From: Lingula anatina
Taxonomy: Eukaryota > Brachiopoda > Lingulata > Lingulida > Lingulidae
NCBI RefSeq assembly: GCF_001039355.2
Contig: NW_019773995.1
Location: 1 to 28,355, forward strand
Length of the DNA stretch: 28,355 nucleotides
Direction of reading: 5' to 3'
This document shows positions 1-11,308 of this stretch, piece by piece. A program made the translations under genes and the position numbers. The notes below the pieces were generated by a model that saw nothing but the letters and a program-made list of their open reading frames with translations, was not told the DNA's origin and did no database searches. The first letter of the stretch is position 1; the number at the start of each line of letters is the position of its first letter.

Positions 1-62
1 CATAAGATAGCGCGAATAGAAAATAGAATTTAGAAAATAGACATTGCATGTGAATGAAGCCA
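1..62 (+). repeat. Truncated repeat end at the window edge
   Basis: The segment AATAGAATTTAGAAAATAGA followed by CATTGCATGTGAATGAAGCC is similar to 20752-20812. The remainder lies outside the window. Confidence 0.45.
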
Positions 63-1114
63 AAGTGACCGGGGATTTATTAGCTATAGTGTACATGGCG
101 GCAGTCTACGCCTTTCAAACAGGCAAGGTTAGATTATTTTGTTGTTTCCACAACCATTACAAACTTTATTGAAGTTAGTCAGATTATTCCAAGTTATAAG
201 AGCGACCACTCAATTATTACTCTAGGCTTGCACTTTAAAAGGAAAATTAAACACGGAAAAGGTTTTTGGAAATTCAATATCTCCCACTTATATGAAAGTG
301 AGTATGCCGAATTGGTAAAGCAGATAATTAATAAAATTAATAAAACTATCTTAGAGTATGCAGCAGCGCCCTATAATAAAAATTTTAATTAGTATGCACC
401 GCAAAATAGTGCAGCATTGAATCCACCTGAGATAAAAAATTTCTATTATGCATTCAGAAGTAATATCTGGGAGTCCAGATTGAAAGAGAGTCAGGGGGCC
501 GCCTGGTAGGGCTACTGTAGAAGGACGGACGCGAGCAATGGGAGATGGTTCAGAAGTTGGAGACTTCACGTTGATCATGTGGCTACATGTACATGTAGCT
601 AGCGTCATCAAATAAACCGTTAAACTGGTCATTATGTGTCCTTGGGTTTTCTTTGAGCAACTTTGCGTAAAGCTGACACGAAATATGGAATTGTGGATTG
701 TGTTTTGCGCGTTATAAAAAAGATATCATTACCTAAGTATAAGAGTTTTCATTACACCCGGTTGTTTGATTGTGTTCAATAGCAACCGAGTGAAATATGT
801 ATGTTAATGTCGAGCCATGCAGGAGCTAAAATTTATTCACTTAACAGGCTGGGACAGTAACACCTAACTACTGAATGATAATTTAGCCAAAAAATCCAAG
901 TGCTCTTGCAGTTCAGACTCTCATTAAAAAGAAAATGCACAAAATAAATTCGCAATTGAAATTTATTTTAACATTTTTTAAATATTCTTTTATAACCCCT
1001 TTTGAATTTTTTTCATTTTTTCTTTTATTTTTGAATGTCAAACAATTAAGCTCATTATGTTAGTTTAAGATCATGCCCAAAATCATAATGAACAGAAAAA
1101 ATTAAAGTCGTAGA
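63..1114. other. No gene seen
   Basis: AT-rich sequence with scattered stops in all frames. The 93-codon minus-strand frame (351-632) has no recognisable domain. An ACATGTACATGT palindrome lies near 584-595. Nothing else supported. Confidence 0.6.
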
Positions 1115-1118
1115 TTAA

Positions 1119-1759
1119 AGTCACAATAACTCTTCGTTTTGGCCAAAAATTGGATTTTCCTGGAAAAAACGGCAATTTTCCCGTACTTACCAATGGTCAA
1201 CGACCCCATTCCTGCATTCAAACTTAATCCAGGGTTTTTTTTCCTAAACGTACGGTTTTTTGTTAAAATCTCTTAAGAGATTTTAACTGACGGAGCTCTC
1301 TCTGACATCGCATAGTCACTGGTGACCTACTTAAAACCGCGGGAAAAGCAGACAACAACAACAATATATAACAATAATATAAGATTCATGAGATATATTC
1401 GTCTTTTTGTTAAAAATGCATTTATATCCACAATGTGTGCCATTCTGGGCTGTTTGTTATCCGACGCACTGTACAAAAACTCGCAACTTACGTCTGCGGA
1501 CTGCACTAGCATTTGGCGCCATATGTTATTTTGGTCTCGAATGAACGCGAGAATCCGCGTCACACCAAACGTCATTGACAACGAATGGCTTGACGACCGG
1601 GAAGAAAGGCATCGAAAGCCCTATTGACAAGCACATATTTTAGTTTTACTACAATAACGGTCGTTTTAGTGGTAAAATGCAAAAGAATATATCTCCATAC
1701 GTTGTTTACAATGTATTCCTTGCGGATTTTTGAATCTCAAAGGAAGAGTTATTATTGCT
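1119..1759 (+). mobile_element. TTAA-flanked MITE, copy 1
   Basis: The element is bounded by TTAA at 1115-1118 and 1760-1763. The ends AGTCACAATAACTCTTC and, on the reverse strand, AGCAATAATAACTCTTC are inverted repeats. The left part (TTTTGGCCAAAAATTGGATT, then TTCCTGGA) is shared with copies at 18753 and around 27113. A perfect 26-base palindrome lies at 1262-1287. TTAA duplications point to piggyBac- or Kolobok-type mobilisation. The open frames on both strands at 1322-1627 lie inside it and look non-coding. Confidence 0.75.
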
Positions 1760-1765
1760 TTAACC

Positions 1766-2220
1766 AAATTATACCAGTAATACACTGATTTTTCTACTAT
1801 TCTTTAACATCTGCTGTAATGTATGCTTTGGCGGCCATAAAGATTTTTTAATAACAGTAACGTACTGGAATGAAATCCTATTGTGTTCATGCGACAGGAA
1901 ATACATTCTCAAGAGCCACAGATTAGGTATAGGCCTATTCGTCGACATCTAGTTGTTTTTTATTTACCTTCAAATATTTCGGGCGATATTAAAAAATGCT
2001 CAATATCTAGTAAGTACATACTTTTTTAACCCTAAAGGATGCATTTCTGTGAGGAAAGTTTACAGGAAAGAACATTGCATGGTTCGACTATTGAGAGTGG
2101 ATAGATATTCGTTATTTTGTATTGTGCAATAACACCAGTGACGTCATCATGACTCCATTGTCCTCATACTGGTAGATATGTACAGTGACTCTCAAAGTGA
2201 CTGTGCTTGTCTTAATTTCA
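1766..2220 (+). repeat. Dispersed repeat, copy A, with C/EBP-like and CRE-like sites
   Basis: The copy matches the reverse complement of about 26030-26510. Shared landmarks in order are AATTATACCAG, TTTAACATCTGCTGTA-like, AATAACAGTAAC, AATACATTCTCAAGAGCCACA, CGATATTAAAAAATGCTCAA, AGTTTACAGGAAAGA, ATATTCGTTATTTTGTATTG and CCAGTGACGTCATCATGAC. It contains ATTGTGCAAT (2121-2130) and TGACGTCA (2139-2146). No coding potential was seen. Confidence 0.85.
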
Positions 2221-3075
2221 TCTATAACTTCCAACCGTATAATCCATGGGATTTCAGAGCAGGGTAGCAGCATAAAATCGTGTCATGAATTAGCCAGAGA
2301 CATTTCTGTGAATATTTAGTGAAAAATCAATCTTGGATCCTGTTAGGGGTAACACCATTGTTAGTTTCTTAAAAATCGTCTTCGAGCGGGTTACCCCAGA
2401 GTAACATGTACTAATGACTTTACTTTTCACAATGATAGGTACAGAATGTAACATAGTTTGACTCTGTGCCATATCATTTTCTAGTACAGGTCCGAAATTT
2501 TAATTTTGTTTGACATTCCTGCCTGGAACGATCTGGCGAAGTCTCTTTTCAGTTTTTGGTAATAGAATAGTGTACACTTCAGTTCTACTTGTAAGTATGT
2601 GTTTTGTTTATATGGTTCGACTTTATAAATTAAGTCTTATGGAGATAAAATAAAATCTGATCGAAGCATATCTTTAGGTAAAGGTGGGGTAACCCTTTGT
2701 TACTTTTAATTGCGTTATTTCTCCCCCTCTTGATTGAGTAAGTCTTGAATCAAGGGCATCACTTGGGAGTGGTGAGGTTAACAGATTTTCCCTAAATATC
2801 CCTTTGATTTCTCACTTTAAATTACTTGACCACTACCCACCTACCCACTACGCACCACACTAAAAATATTCATAAAATATCTGTTTACCTGTACATCTGT
2901 TTACCCCGTCTTTACCTGAAGGATAGGTGGTTATACTTTGATTAGATATTTAATAAATCTTTCTGTACTCGTACTCAACGGAATTATATATAATAAAATA
3001 ATTTGTTTCATGATGAAGTTATATTATCGCACTAAATATATTAATAAAATGGTTGAAATGTTTTAAAATTTACAC

Positions 3076-3139
<64 letters not shown>

Positions 3140-3402
3140 TTATTTATTTATTTATTTATTTCTTGGGGGATCGTCCTGGGGGGGATTGTACAAGAATCGT
3201 AAGAAATGTCCGTCTAAAGGGTAAAAACAAGTTGACCGATGGGTGGAGACGGGAGGTGTTCTTAGTGACAAACCAACCGAATTCTGATGTACCCATTTTT
3301 TTGGTAAAACCAGAGGTTGGTAAGGGGTCAGAAAAAATCTACATCGGAATATGCTTATGTCTCAGACATTTTTACCAGTTTTCCCCGTCTATAGACCAGG
3401 GC
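2221..3402. other. No gene seen apart from microsatellites
   Basis: AT-rich DNA with the words GGGGTAAC (about 2345) and GTTACCCC (about 2390) in inverted order, and a G-run near 3170-3184. No exon with convincing splice sites and domain content was recognised. Confidence 0.6.
3082..3160. repeat. (TA)n followed by (TTTA)n
   Basis: About 27 TA units pass directly into about six TTTA units. Confidence 0.97.
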
Positions 3403-3560
3403 CCCGTATCTCGAAAGCATCGCTCGTTGCGAGCAGGCGCAAGCATGGCGATTCCTCGCTATCCCATAACTCGAAAGCCTTGCAAATTGCGACCGTGCGC
3501 TAATAGCGAAATCACCATTAGTTTCGAGGCTATTATTCGCGACGAGTAAAGCCCGTTGCA
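3403..3560 (+). mobile_element. Diverged relative of the CAGGG foldback family
   Basis: CAGGGCCCCGTATCTCGAAAG at its start matches the terminus of the elements at 18201 and 21450 with one difference. It is followed by TTGCG- and CGCAAGC-like words in the same order and CGATTCC-like sequence. No good second arm can be drawn, so this is either a heavily diverged or a rearranged copy. The open frame across it (3163-3549) is judged non-coding. Confidence 0.45.
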
Positions 3561-4130
3561 ATGGGCTCTGCGTATGCACAATTCGTCATTTTTATGTGTC
3601 TTTCATCTAATTAAACATGGCGGCAAGTTTGGGTTGCTAGTCATAATAGCATATAAAAAACACAACAAAAACATGGAAGCTTATATTAGATTGGATCACT
3701 CGGTACCTCTGATAGAAAAACTAAATATTCATGTGAAGAATGCTTAAGTCATGTTTTATTATGCATACAAATTTCAAAATTAAACATTTCATACATCATT
3801 TTATATTTTCTGATGAATACAATTCATCTGTGTAGTCTGTTGATAATAATAATACATTTAAAAGTGTCATTATCTACACAAAATGAAAAGGCAGAAACAA
3901 AGCATTCGGTCGCATCGTGACCTTCCTCAATGTCTACTATTGTGAGACTAAACACTACTTACCAATGTATCAGTAATTTTGTCAGTCCAAACTTCGATTA
4001 TTAAATTGTTTTTGACATTTTATTGGTGTCATACACTTCAAATATCAGTGTTTGTAATTATAATATTCCTATAAATAAAAACAACCTTTTGATAAGCGTC
4101 ATGGTGAAAAATTTTTTGTGTAATTGTGTT
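3561..4130. other. No gene seen
   Basis: The plus-strand frame 3556-3747 shows no domain. The rest is AT-rich with no repeat that I could match elsewhere in the window. Confidence 0.55.
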
Positions 4131-4430
4131 ATACCCCCGTCGCACTAGAGGCAGAATGAACAAGAATGCCGTCAGAAAGACAATTCTTTGTGCATTCCTG
4201 GATATTCAAAGAGCATTCTAAAGATTCCGAGTGCATTTCAAATAGTTTTACCCATTCTTGCGGTCGGCCTGGATGTTTAAAACTTTCGAAGTGCATTTCA
4301 AGTGGAAAATTATCGAATGGCATTTGAAAAGTATTCTGACAGCACTGTGACTGCATTCTTAATATTCTCAGGGCATTTCGAAACATTCTGATCACATTCG
4401 AGGGATATTCGAACTGGCACGCGACTTAAG
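4131..4430. repeat. Related CCCCGTC-ended fragment with quasi-periodic ATTC words
   Basis: The fragment begins ATACCCCCGTCGCACTAGAG, similar to the reverse strand of the 4920 end (ATACCCCGTCACAC). The interior repeats words such as GTGCATTC, GATATTC, GCATTCT and GCATTTC at short, nearly regular spacing. It abuts the complete element at 4431. It may be a truncated older copy or the outer part of a composite element. Confidence 0.6.
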
Positions 4431-4920
4431 GCCCCCGTCGCCCTTATTCGGAACCAGCAGGAATCAAGCAGAACCAGCCAGAATGAGTTAATTGAAAAAT
4501 TCGTGTCATAATCGGGAAGGAATATTAAGTGTGAATATCTATTGTGACGGGGATTTTATATCCCGCCAGAATGTTTCGAATGTGCCTCGGATGAGCTGAA
4601 ATATTGATGTTGCCAGCAATCGAACTACACTAGTGCGCCGTTCAAAGTATATTCTAAATACTCTTACTGCCTTCTGAGAGCATTATAGATATTCCTTGTT
4701 TTCCAACTACATTCGAACTGCTTTTTAGAGCTAATACAGTCCCAAGTGCACTCATCATTCCAGGCGAATTCAAGCGCATTCTGAATATTCCAACGGTACT
4801 CTTACAATAATTAAGGTCAATTTTAAATTTTTCCCTGAATGTGGTGCGAATTTTAAAAAATTCTTCGTTCAGGCTCATTCTTCTTGATTCCTGTTGATTC
4901 CGAATAAGTGTGACGGGGTA
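4431..4920. mobile_element. Foldback element with CCCCGTC ends
   Basis: The left end at 4431 (CCCCCGTCGCCCTTATTCGG, then AACCAGCAGGAATCAAG) is inversely repeated at the right end, 4872-4920 (CTTGATTCCTGTTGATTCCG, then AATAAGTGTGACGGGG). The right arm lacks about 12 bases present in the left arm. The interior is full of ATTC words. No coding capacity is recognisable. Confidence 0.75.
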
Positions 4921-4922
4921 TT

Positions 4923-5690
4923 ATGACGTCTTCACTTTATGGGGCAATCAAATTTTAGTAGAGTTTGAGGTTAGAATTGCATTGCGTTTGCTACGGCTTC
5001 GAGTTAGATTGAACCGCCCCAAGGGTAACAACCTAAGTAAAAAATAATTCTGAAATGCCTTTTCAAAACCCAAATGATACTGTAGCTACTTTTCATGTTT
5101 CTAACTCAAATGGCTGATACAACGGGCAGAGAGCAGAAAAATATAATGTAAAAATTAGAACCGACCACCCCAGGGACGGCCACACCCCAGGTCACAATAA
5201 AATTCCGAAGCCTTTACAAATCCTTAATGATAGATTTATTAATTCCCGACGTATCAAGTTCCTAACTATGATGGTCTATATACAACATTGGTCAAAAAGG
5301 TTGTCCCACCCCCATTTCCATGTACTTTTATTTACAAATGATCACCTTACAGCTGTGAACTGTTAGAAATAGTGCTTTTTATTACGGATACCGTGTCTAA
5401 CATGATTAATGGTTTAAAAAATACATATTTTATACCATTTAGTAAAATTTATAAGAGGTACCCCCTCAAATCGACTGTTTCACTGTGACTTCTACAGATG
5501 TAAAGAAATGTTTATAAAATTGAAGAGACGCCATCAAATGTCACCAAATTCACACACAATTAGCATTAGGGTGTGCTCGTTAAAGATCACGTGCCTAACA
5601 GCGTGTGCGTCTACCACGTACTGCGTTGAGACAAACACACTAAAAGGTTTGGCCGTCTACATTTATGTCATTCATCAGTATATCTTCGCC

Positions 5691-5733
<43 letters not shown>

Positions 5734-6721
5734 TGCGAGTTGGAATCTATCTGTCAGAAAAGTTGCTGTCATTCCATTAATATGGAGCAAATCAAGTCTG
5801 TGGATGTTAAAAAAGCATGATCATTTTTATCAGTTTAATTCAATTGAGAATGACAACGACAAAATATAATTCAAGTCAAGGTATCCATGCAGCACAGCAG
5901 CACAAGTATAACCCATATATAAAAACATGCTAGATCCTTGAGCTGGTTATTTGTTCAACGAAAAATATGGACTAACTATTGTTCAGTCTCTACCTGAATG
6001 ACGTTTTAAAAGAATCAATTGCCTCTAAACATTGTTGCTCATAACAATATAACACATATTCCTGACACTGAATATCGTCAGTCAAGGAGGTCATTTCATT
6101 TGAATTTTTATTTAGCTCCTGAGACGACATTCAACGGTTTTCAAGTCGTACATTTGCATGTTCATTGGAAATGTTGGCAGCTGTTCAATGGTTTTGTGCT
6201 CATAGTTTTGGGGGTTTAACGTACAATTTGATCCCCCATAATAGTTGACGATGTACCTATTCCAGTAAGCTGAGCAGAATTCTTTTTTCTTCAGACAATT
6301 ATCGATTTTTCTTACTAAAGCGGGCTATATGTTAGTCTGCCTTTAATGTATTAAACTGCTGGTAAAGCCTGGGTCACCTTTAAGGTAAAGGTTGTTGTCG
6401 TTATTATGGGAGAAAAAAAAGGAAGTGGTTTGCTTTCGGAAATAATAAAATACATGGCTACAGTTTACTAACTCTAGATGAAAAGATCAATATTCCTGTG
6501 TTGAGGTGAATGGCATACTGTTATTACCCGCCAACTATATGTTATCAAATTTGGGTTAACGTTGATGTTTGGGTCTATGTTATTGAATTTAGGTCAACAC
6601 TGATGTCTGTGTCCTTATATAAACGTACAGAGCAGCAACATGATATCGACATGTTCTTCTTGGAAGGTGACCCAGATTGATAAAAGCTGCAGCTGTGCAC
6701 CTTGTGGTATCATTGATCAAA
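4923..6721. other. No gene seen apart from a microsatellite
   Basis: Short open frames (5508-5780 and 6019-6219) lack domains. The words GTAAAGCCTGGGTCACC near 6363 partly resemble the loop of the hairpin at 6722 (GGTCACCGGCTTTGTAAAGCC). Nothing else supported. Confidence 0.55.
5690..5733. repeat. (TAA)n microsatellite
   Basis: About 14 TAA/AAT units. The poly-Asn ORF across it is not a gene. Confidence 0.97.
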
Positions 6722-6843
6722 GAGCGCATTCTCAACGAATTAANGAGACTATTAAAAGATTAGGGGTTTTTTTTTCATGTTCGTCCGCCATTTTTAGGTC
6801 ACCGGCTTTGTAAAGCCTGGCTTAATTCGTTGAGAATGCGCTC
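6722..6843. repeat. 122-bp structure with perfect 22-bp inverted ends
   Basis: The segment beginning GAGCGCATTCTCAACGAATT at 6722-6743 is repeated in perfect inverted form at 6822-6843, with a 78-base loop that includes a short poly-T run and CACCGGCTTTGTAAAGCC. An undetermined base (N) lies at 6744, right at the arm-loop border. No target duplication is clear. It could be a tiny foldback element or a transcribed hairpin. Confidence 0.85.
6744..6744. other. Undetermined base (N)
   Basis: The only ambiguous base in the window, at the junction between a hairpin arm and its loop. It may reflect sequencing difficulty at the structure. Confidence 0.99.
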
Positions 6844-6959
6844 ACACACGTAACATGGTATACTGAGAAGTCATACATTGAGATCACCTCAGGTGTTTGC
6901 TTGTGATAAAAGGCAACGAGGAGGCGCCATTTTAATCTTCATGATAAATTTTGATTTTT

Positions 6960-6973
6960 TTAAATAAATAAAT

Positions 6974-7010
<37 letters not shown>
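6960..7010. repeat. (AAAT)n and T-homopolymer
   Basis: Three to four AAAT units followed by about 34 T. Possibly the A-tail of a retroposon on the minus strand. Confidence 0.9.
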
Positions 7011-7011
<1 letters not shown>

Positions 7012-9869
7012 TCAACTGTACAGGTCCACTTTTTAAAAAATATGTATTGTCGACATATATGTTCATAATGGTCTTGATGTGATAAGGAAGACCGACAGAA
7101 GTTAACTAATTCATATGTTAGGTATTTTTTAAAAAAATGACTTATTTTTGACGTATACGGCTATTTATACCAAAAAAAGAAATGGGGGGTGTCTTTCTGC
7201 AAATAACTTTAACCTTGCGATGCTTTGCTGTATTTCAATAAGTTTGACAATATATGAGAAACGTATACACGTTAACATGGCATATCATTTATTTGACATT
7301 AAGCAAAATCGTACAAAAACATAATTAGCAAAGAAAATTCGGCCAGGTAGAAAACAACATCAGCTTGTTGTTATTTACTTCATAAAGCACGTGTTTTGAT
7401 TGAAAAAAAGGCTAAGAGTCCGTTAAAATTGATAACACATTAATGATACTAAGTTGATGCAAACTGACCCCTAATGATAAAAAAACAAAGAAAAATATTT
7501 AAAAAATTAAACGACGCTCGAAAGGGTTAGATGGGAAGGATGGGGTGAATATTGCTCACCCATTACCCCTATCCCTGTTTCCTTCAACCGGGAAGTAAAT
7601 ATCAGTAAAATTACTCACTCGATTAAGGCGTTCTTGGCAAACAACCAAGCGAATTGCATGTAGACTTTGATTTTTCAGAAACGACCTAGTGAAACAGCAA
7701 ATAGTTTCTCGTGACTCTACATGAACTTTTTGTTCATACCTATGGAATCACGCAGGGGGTGCGGAGTGGGGGCTGTGAATGTCATTTTGCAAAAAACTTT
7801 ACATATCAAAAATCTAAGTATTGTTATATATGATCACATAATCAATAAACACTTAAAGTTATAACATGAAAACCTGACAAAACGCCCACATTTATTATGA
7901 ACATGAAAGTGAAAAGTGGGTCACCTGCTTCATTTTATCTATCCATCAAGAATTAGTCATAATTCTCGTTTAATGGAAAGAGAAAGGAGAAGCACCAACA
8001 TAAAATGATAACATAGCACAGTGTATAAATTGAAAATAAGTTTTCGTATCACATGCACTGGTACCTAATTCACTAAGTACCTAATTCCTCCTGCATATAT
8101 ATATATATATCGCCCGAACCCATTCCAGGTTTACATATAATATATAATATACATTCAGATGAACCTGATGGTCAAATCAACTGATATACATAGATACGAT
8201 ATCAGATGGTTGTTACTTGATGAGGCTTGATGTCTGGAATGCTTTCGAGATATTTTGAGATGAGATAACTAACGACGATATTGTTCAGTACTCTAACAGA
8301 ACCTCAAATGCACATAAGCAAATATTTCTATTGCATCAATAAAGGGGTAAAACGTATAAGGATGTTGACACTGCAAAGCTATATTCTCATTTAACTTAGT
8401 TATATCTGAGTAAAATTGTCTATAACGGCGTTTTATATTGCGAAGGCATCTAAATTCGCTTGTTGAACAGTCATAACCAGCTTTCGGAAGCCTGAGACCC
8501 TACTGTTCCTTTTTTTTTTCCAGAAAAAATTAATGCATGTAATTTCCTTCCAGTATGTAATGTCCTTCTCGTATTTGAGAGGGTGTAAGACTTATACTAA
8601 AGAATATTGCCACTGGTTTATGTATATTCAACAGGTTGCGCAAAATGTTTGAACTTAACTGAGGCATATCCTTAAAATATAATGACCCTCACCAATCTAC
8701 AGGTAAAAATCCACTCATACTCTGTGTGTGTGTATGTGTGTGTGACCATCTTGTGTTGGGAAGGTTTATTCAAATGATATCACGCTCCAGATATTGGTTA
8801 CATGTACTTCGTGAAATGACCTTCCAATCAAATATAAATTATGGAAAAGAGATTACAGTACATTCAAAATAAAGTGAATTCAGTCGGCGTCAAATAATTT
8901 TGTTAATCAATTCAAATAAGATATATACCAATAGAATCTAAAACTGTGTCAATGCATTCGTTGGGAAGCGGTCGTAAAGTAATCACTTCATCCATAATTG
9001 ATACGTTATTGATCAACGTCTGTGATATCACTAGGGTTATCTGGTTACCATGGGAATGTCAGGCGGGAGGCTGGCAACAACCTTAATACTACATATACGC
9101 ACCGACTAGATCTAAAGATTAAAAAATACAATAGTCTAATCTTAACGTCTCACTTAAAGGGATCAGAATAAAGCATTGTGTATGTAAAAATTAAAAACAT
9201 GATAACGAGGAATGTGGTATGTGGTATGAATGACGTCAAAAATTACAGACTTTGTCACTGCCTCATTAAATTATGCCCAATTAATTAATTTGTCGGTCCC
9301 AAATTAATTGTCTATATTGTTAAAATTCGAATACTTTATGGCTTTAAATGAACAGCATTATCTTCAGATACTATATGATACAATACGTACCACATGCTGA
9401 CATACATAACTGTTAAAAGCAGCTTATAAGTTTCTAAATGTATTCCGTTTCCCCAAACAGTAATGTGGTTTTTAATAAAAGAGGACTGCATGACCACTCA
9501 GTCCTGGAGTCCCCATCAAACACGAGGTTATTGTGGCCACCTCCACTTGCTGGCTTTGTTTTTGTTGCGTGATCTAGATCGAGCATTATTGAGGCCTTCT
9601 ATGTTCCTTTTTCTGATTTTCCTCTTGTTCTTGCTGAAAAAAAGGAAAACAAAAATACATTTGCTTTCTAATCTAGATTGTAGTTTTCTGGAATTTTTTC
9701 CTCACTGTTTCTTTTCCGCACAATATGATTTTATCTATACAGATCTATTAATTTTTTCATTTTTTTATCTTCTATTTTTTTCTTTCTTTCTTTCTCCTTT
9801 TGTTTGTTTCTAAGTAGTACTTAGCAAAAAAAGATTTACCTTAGCGTTTCGCCTCAAAATTATTCCTTG
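7011..9869. other. No gene seen
   Basis: AT-rich DNA with short TA, GT and T/C-rich tracts. A 116-codon frame at 9463-9813 is largely a pyrimidine-rich Phe/Leu stretch and is not credible. Cytoplasmic exons of the Ig gene might lie here, as it is downstream of the transmembrane exon on the minus strand, but I could not identify any. Confidence 0.5.
8725..8744. repeat. Short (GT)n tract
   Basis: TGTGTGTGTATGTGTGTGTG, a short imperfect dinucleotide repeat. Confidence 0.85.
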
Positions 9870-9911
9870 AATAAAGGGTACCGGAGAAGATCAGCATTGG
9901 TCAGAATTGTG

Positions 9912-9928
9912 CCGGAAGTGTGACGTCA
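9912..9928 (+). promoter_or_regulatory. ETS plus CRE-like promoter motif in left arm
   Basis: CCGGAAGTG is followed directly by TGACGTCA, an ETS-family site joined to a palindromic cAMP-response element, as in many TATA-less core promoters. It sits about 100 bases upstream of a candidate ATG/GTAAGA exon end at 10027. The right arm keeps a merged version on the minus strand, CCGGAAGTGACGT, at 11976-11988. Promoter function is inferred. Confidence 0.5.
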
Positions 9929-10024
9929 AATGGTGTTAGAAGCGAAGCTGAGTGGTCATTTTAACCTGGAGGTGAACGGCAGAGAAGACGTGTAGTCGGA
10001 GGAAAAAGAAGTTTTCTAAACAAC

Positions 10025-10882
10025 ATGGTAAGATAACTCTCTTTTTTTACGCATTTTGGGCAGACAATACTTGTAGAAATAATAGATGCATGATATGAAA
10101 ACGTGGCACGGAACTTGAAGGTGCAAAATCGTGCTTTATTTGCGGTCAACTTGTTTTGAAATAAATGCTGCATCGACCGCAGGCGCGACAAAGAGCGTAA
10201 AGGGAAAATAATTCCCGGGAGTCTATAAATCGTTGTCATGTGGAAATTTGGCATTAATATAAAATGATATGTCCATATGTAAGTATTTTGGGGTGTTTTA
10301 TGTTATGGGCTGCAATTATAACGATGTTATAGAGGACTTGAAGGACCTTGTGAAAACCAGGAAGTAGTTCGTAACTAACAACTGAACCATACCGATCTCC
10401 GACTGCTGTGCAACGCTGTATCTTTTTTCAATATTTAACGAATTTTTAGATCTTTATTTGTCCATCTGACATGAACTTCCACACATATGAGCACACTAAT
10501 ACACCTTTTACACTGGGGTAGGCACAAATCAGTGACAAATGCCAAGACAAAGGTGACATTCTGACAGCCTCTTATCTGAGCTAAAAATCACAAGTACGCG
10601 ACTAGCATTTAATGGCATCTTACAGCTAATTACCTGTCAAAATGGTCTTGACTTGCACATTGATTGCTGTGCAGTAGCTCATTTGTTATTAATTGTTCAG
10701 TATTAATTATGCTACTTTTAATGTAACAGAGTGTCAGGAACTGTTGTGTGCCTCTTTGCCCCAGTGTAGGCCGACTTTCCCAAAATGGAACATAGCTGTC
10801 CTACCATACATTTCCAGTCGATGAAAAACTGAAAAAGCAGTGGATAGTGAACATCAAGCGTGATGTAGGGAAGTCATTTCAG
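10025..10882 (+). pseudogene. 5' part of a THAP-domain gene or transposase (exon 1 start, exon 2), broken
   Basis: Exon 1 would end at ATG/GTAAGATA (10025-10027, donor at 10028). Exon 2 runs from 10730, after the acceptor TTTTAATGTAACAG, to 10882, before GTATATAT, and is 153 bases in phase 0. Joined, the reading starts M-SVRNCCVPLCPS and continues with SYHTFPVDEKLKKQW, then IVNIKRDVGKSFQ. These are the first half of a THAP zinc-finger DNA-binding domain: the C-x3-C pair, the HTFP block and the invariant Trp. An in-frame TAG at 10793-10795 interrupts it, and the second zinc-ligand pair (C and H) is not in this exon. THAP domains occur in P-element-like transposases and in host transcription regulators. 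Because exon 1 lies inside an inverted-repeat arm, a transposon origin is plausible. I found no exon 3. Confidence 0.6.
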
Positions 10883-11308
10883 GTATATATTTTTCAGGGT
10901 GGTGGTGGCGAGGGGCTATACTAAGTGACAGGAAAAAAGATATTCTGTCATCTGTAATGGTTTTGCTCTCATAAGTTACATGGGTTTTGATTATTGTTGA
11001 TTTAATATATAGTAAATGTTATATTTATATTAAACAATTAATACATATTTTTGTGTAAAAAAAATGATGAAATTGTTTAAACACTGTCATAATTAGAGTT
11101 AAGTTTTTCGGATTTTATATTCCAATAAAATTTTATTATGTATCCTTAAAAGAAGGTTTTTAGTTACATAAATGCATTCACATATGAAGTATTATAAAGC
11201 ACCCTTTGGTAAAACGATTCTCACAGGTAGATAAGATATAACATGACCAATTTCTATAGGCTAATGATTGCCAACCTGAGGAAATTGATTGCCAGTCTCT
11301 TTTCTCAG

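Noticed and set aside
1322-1627. 101-codon ORF on plus and 84-codon ORF on minus
   Set aside because: Both lie inside a TTAA-flanked MITE whose second copy does not keep the frame.
3082-3160. Repeats as a possible CRISPR array or satellite
   Set aside because: Simple dinucleotide and tetranucleotide microsatellites; no spacer-repeat structure exists anywhere in the window.
5508-5780. ORF with a poly-Asn run
   Set aside because: The run is a TAA microsatellite and the rest has no domain.
9463-9813. 116-codon plus-strand open frame
   Set aside because: It is mostly a pyrimidine-rich tract giving Phe, Leu and Ser runs, with no domain and no paralogous or splice support.
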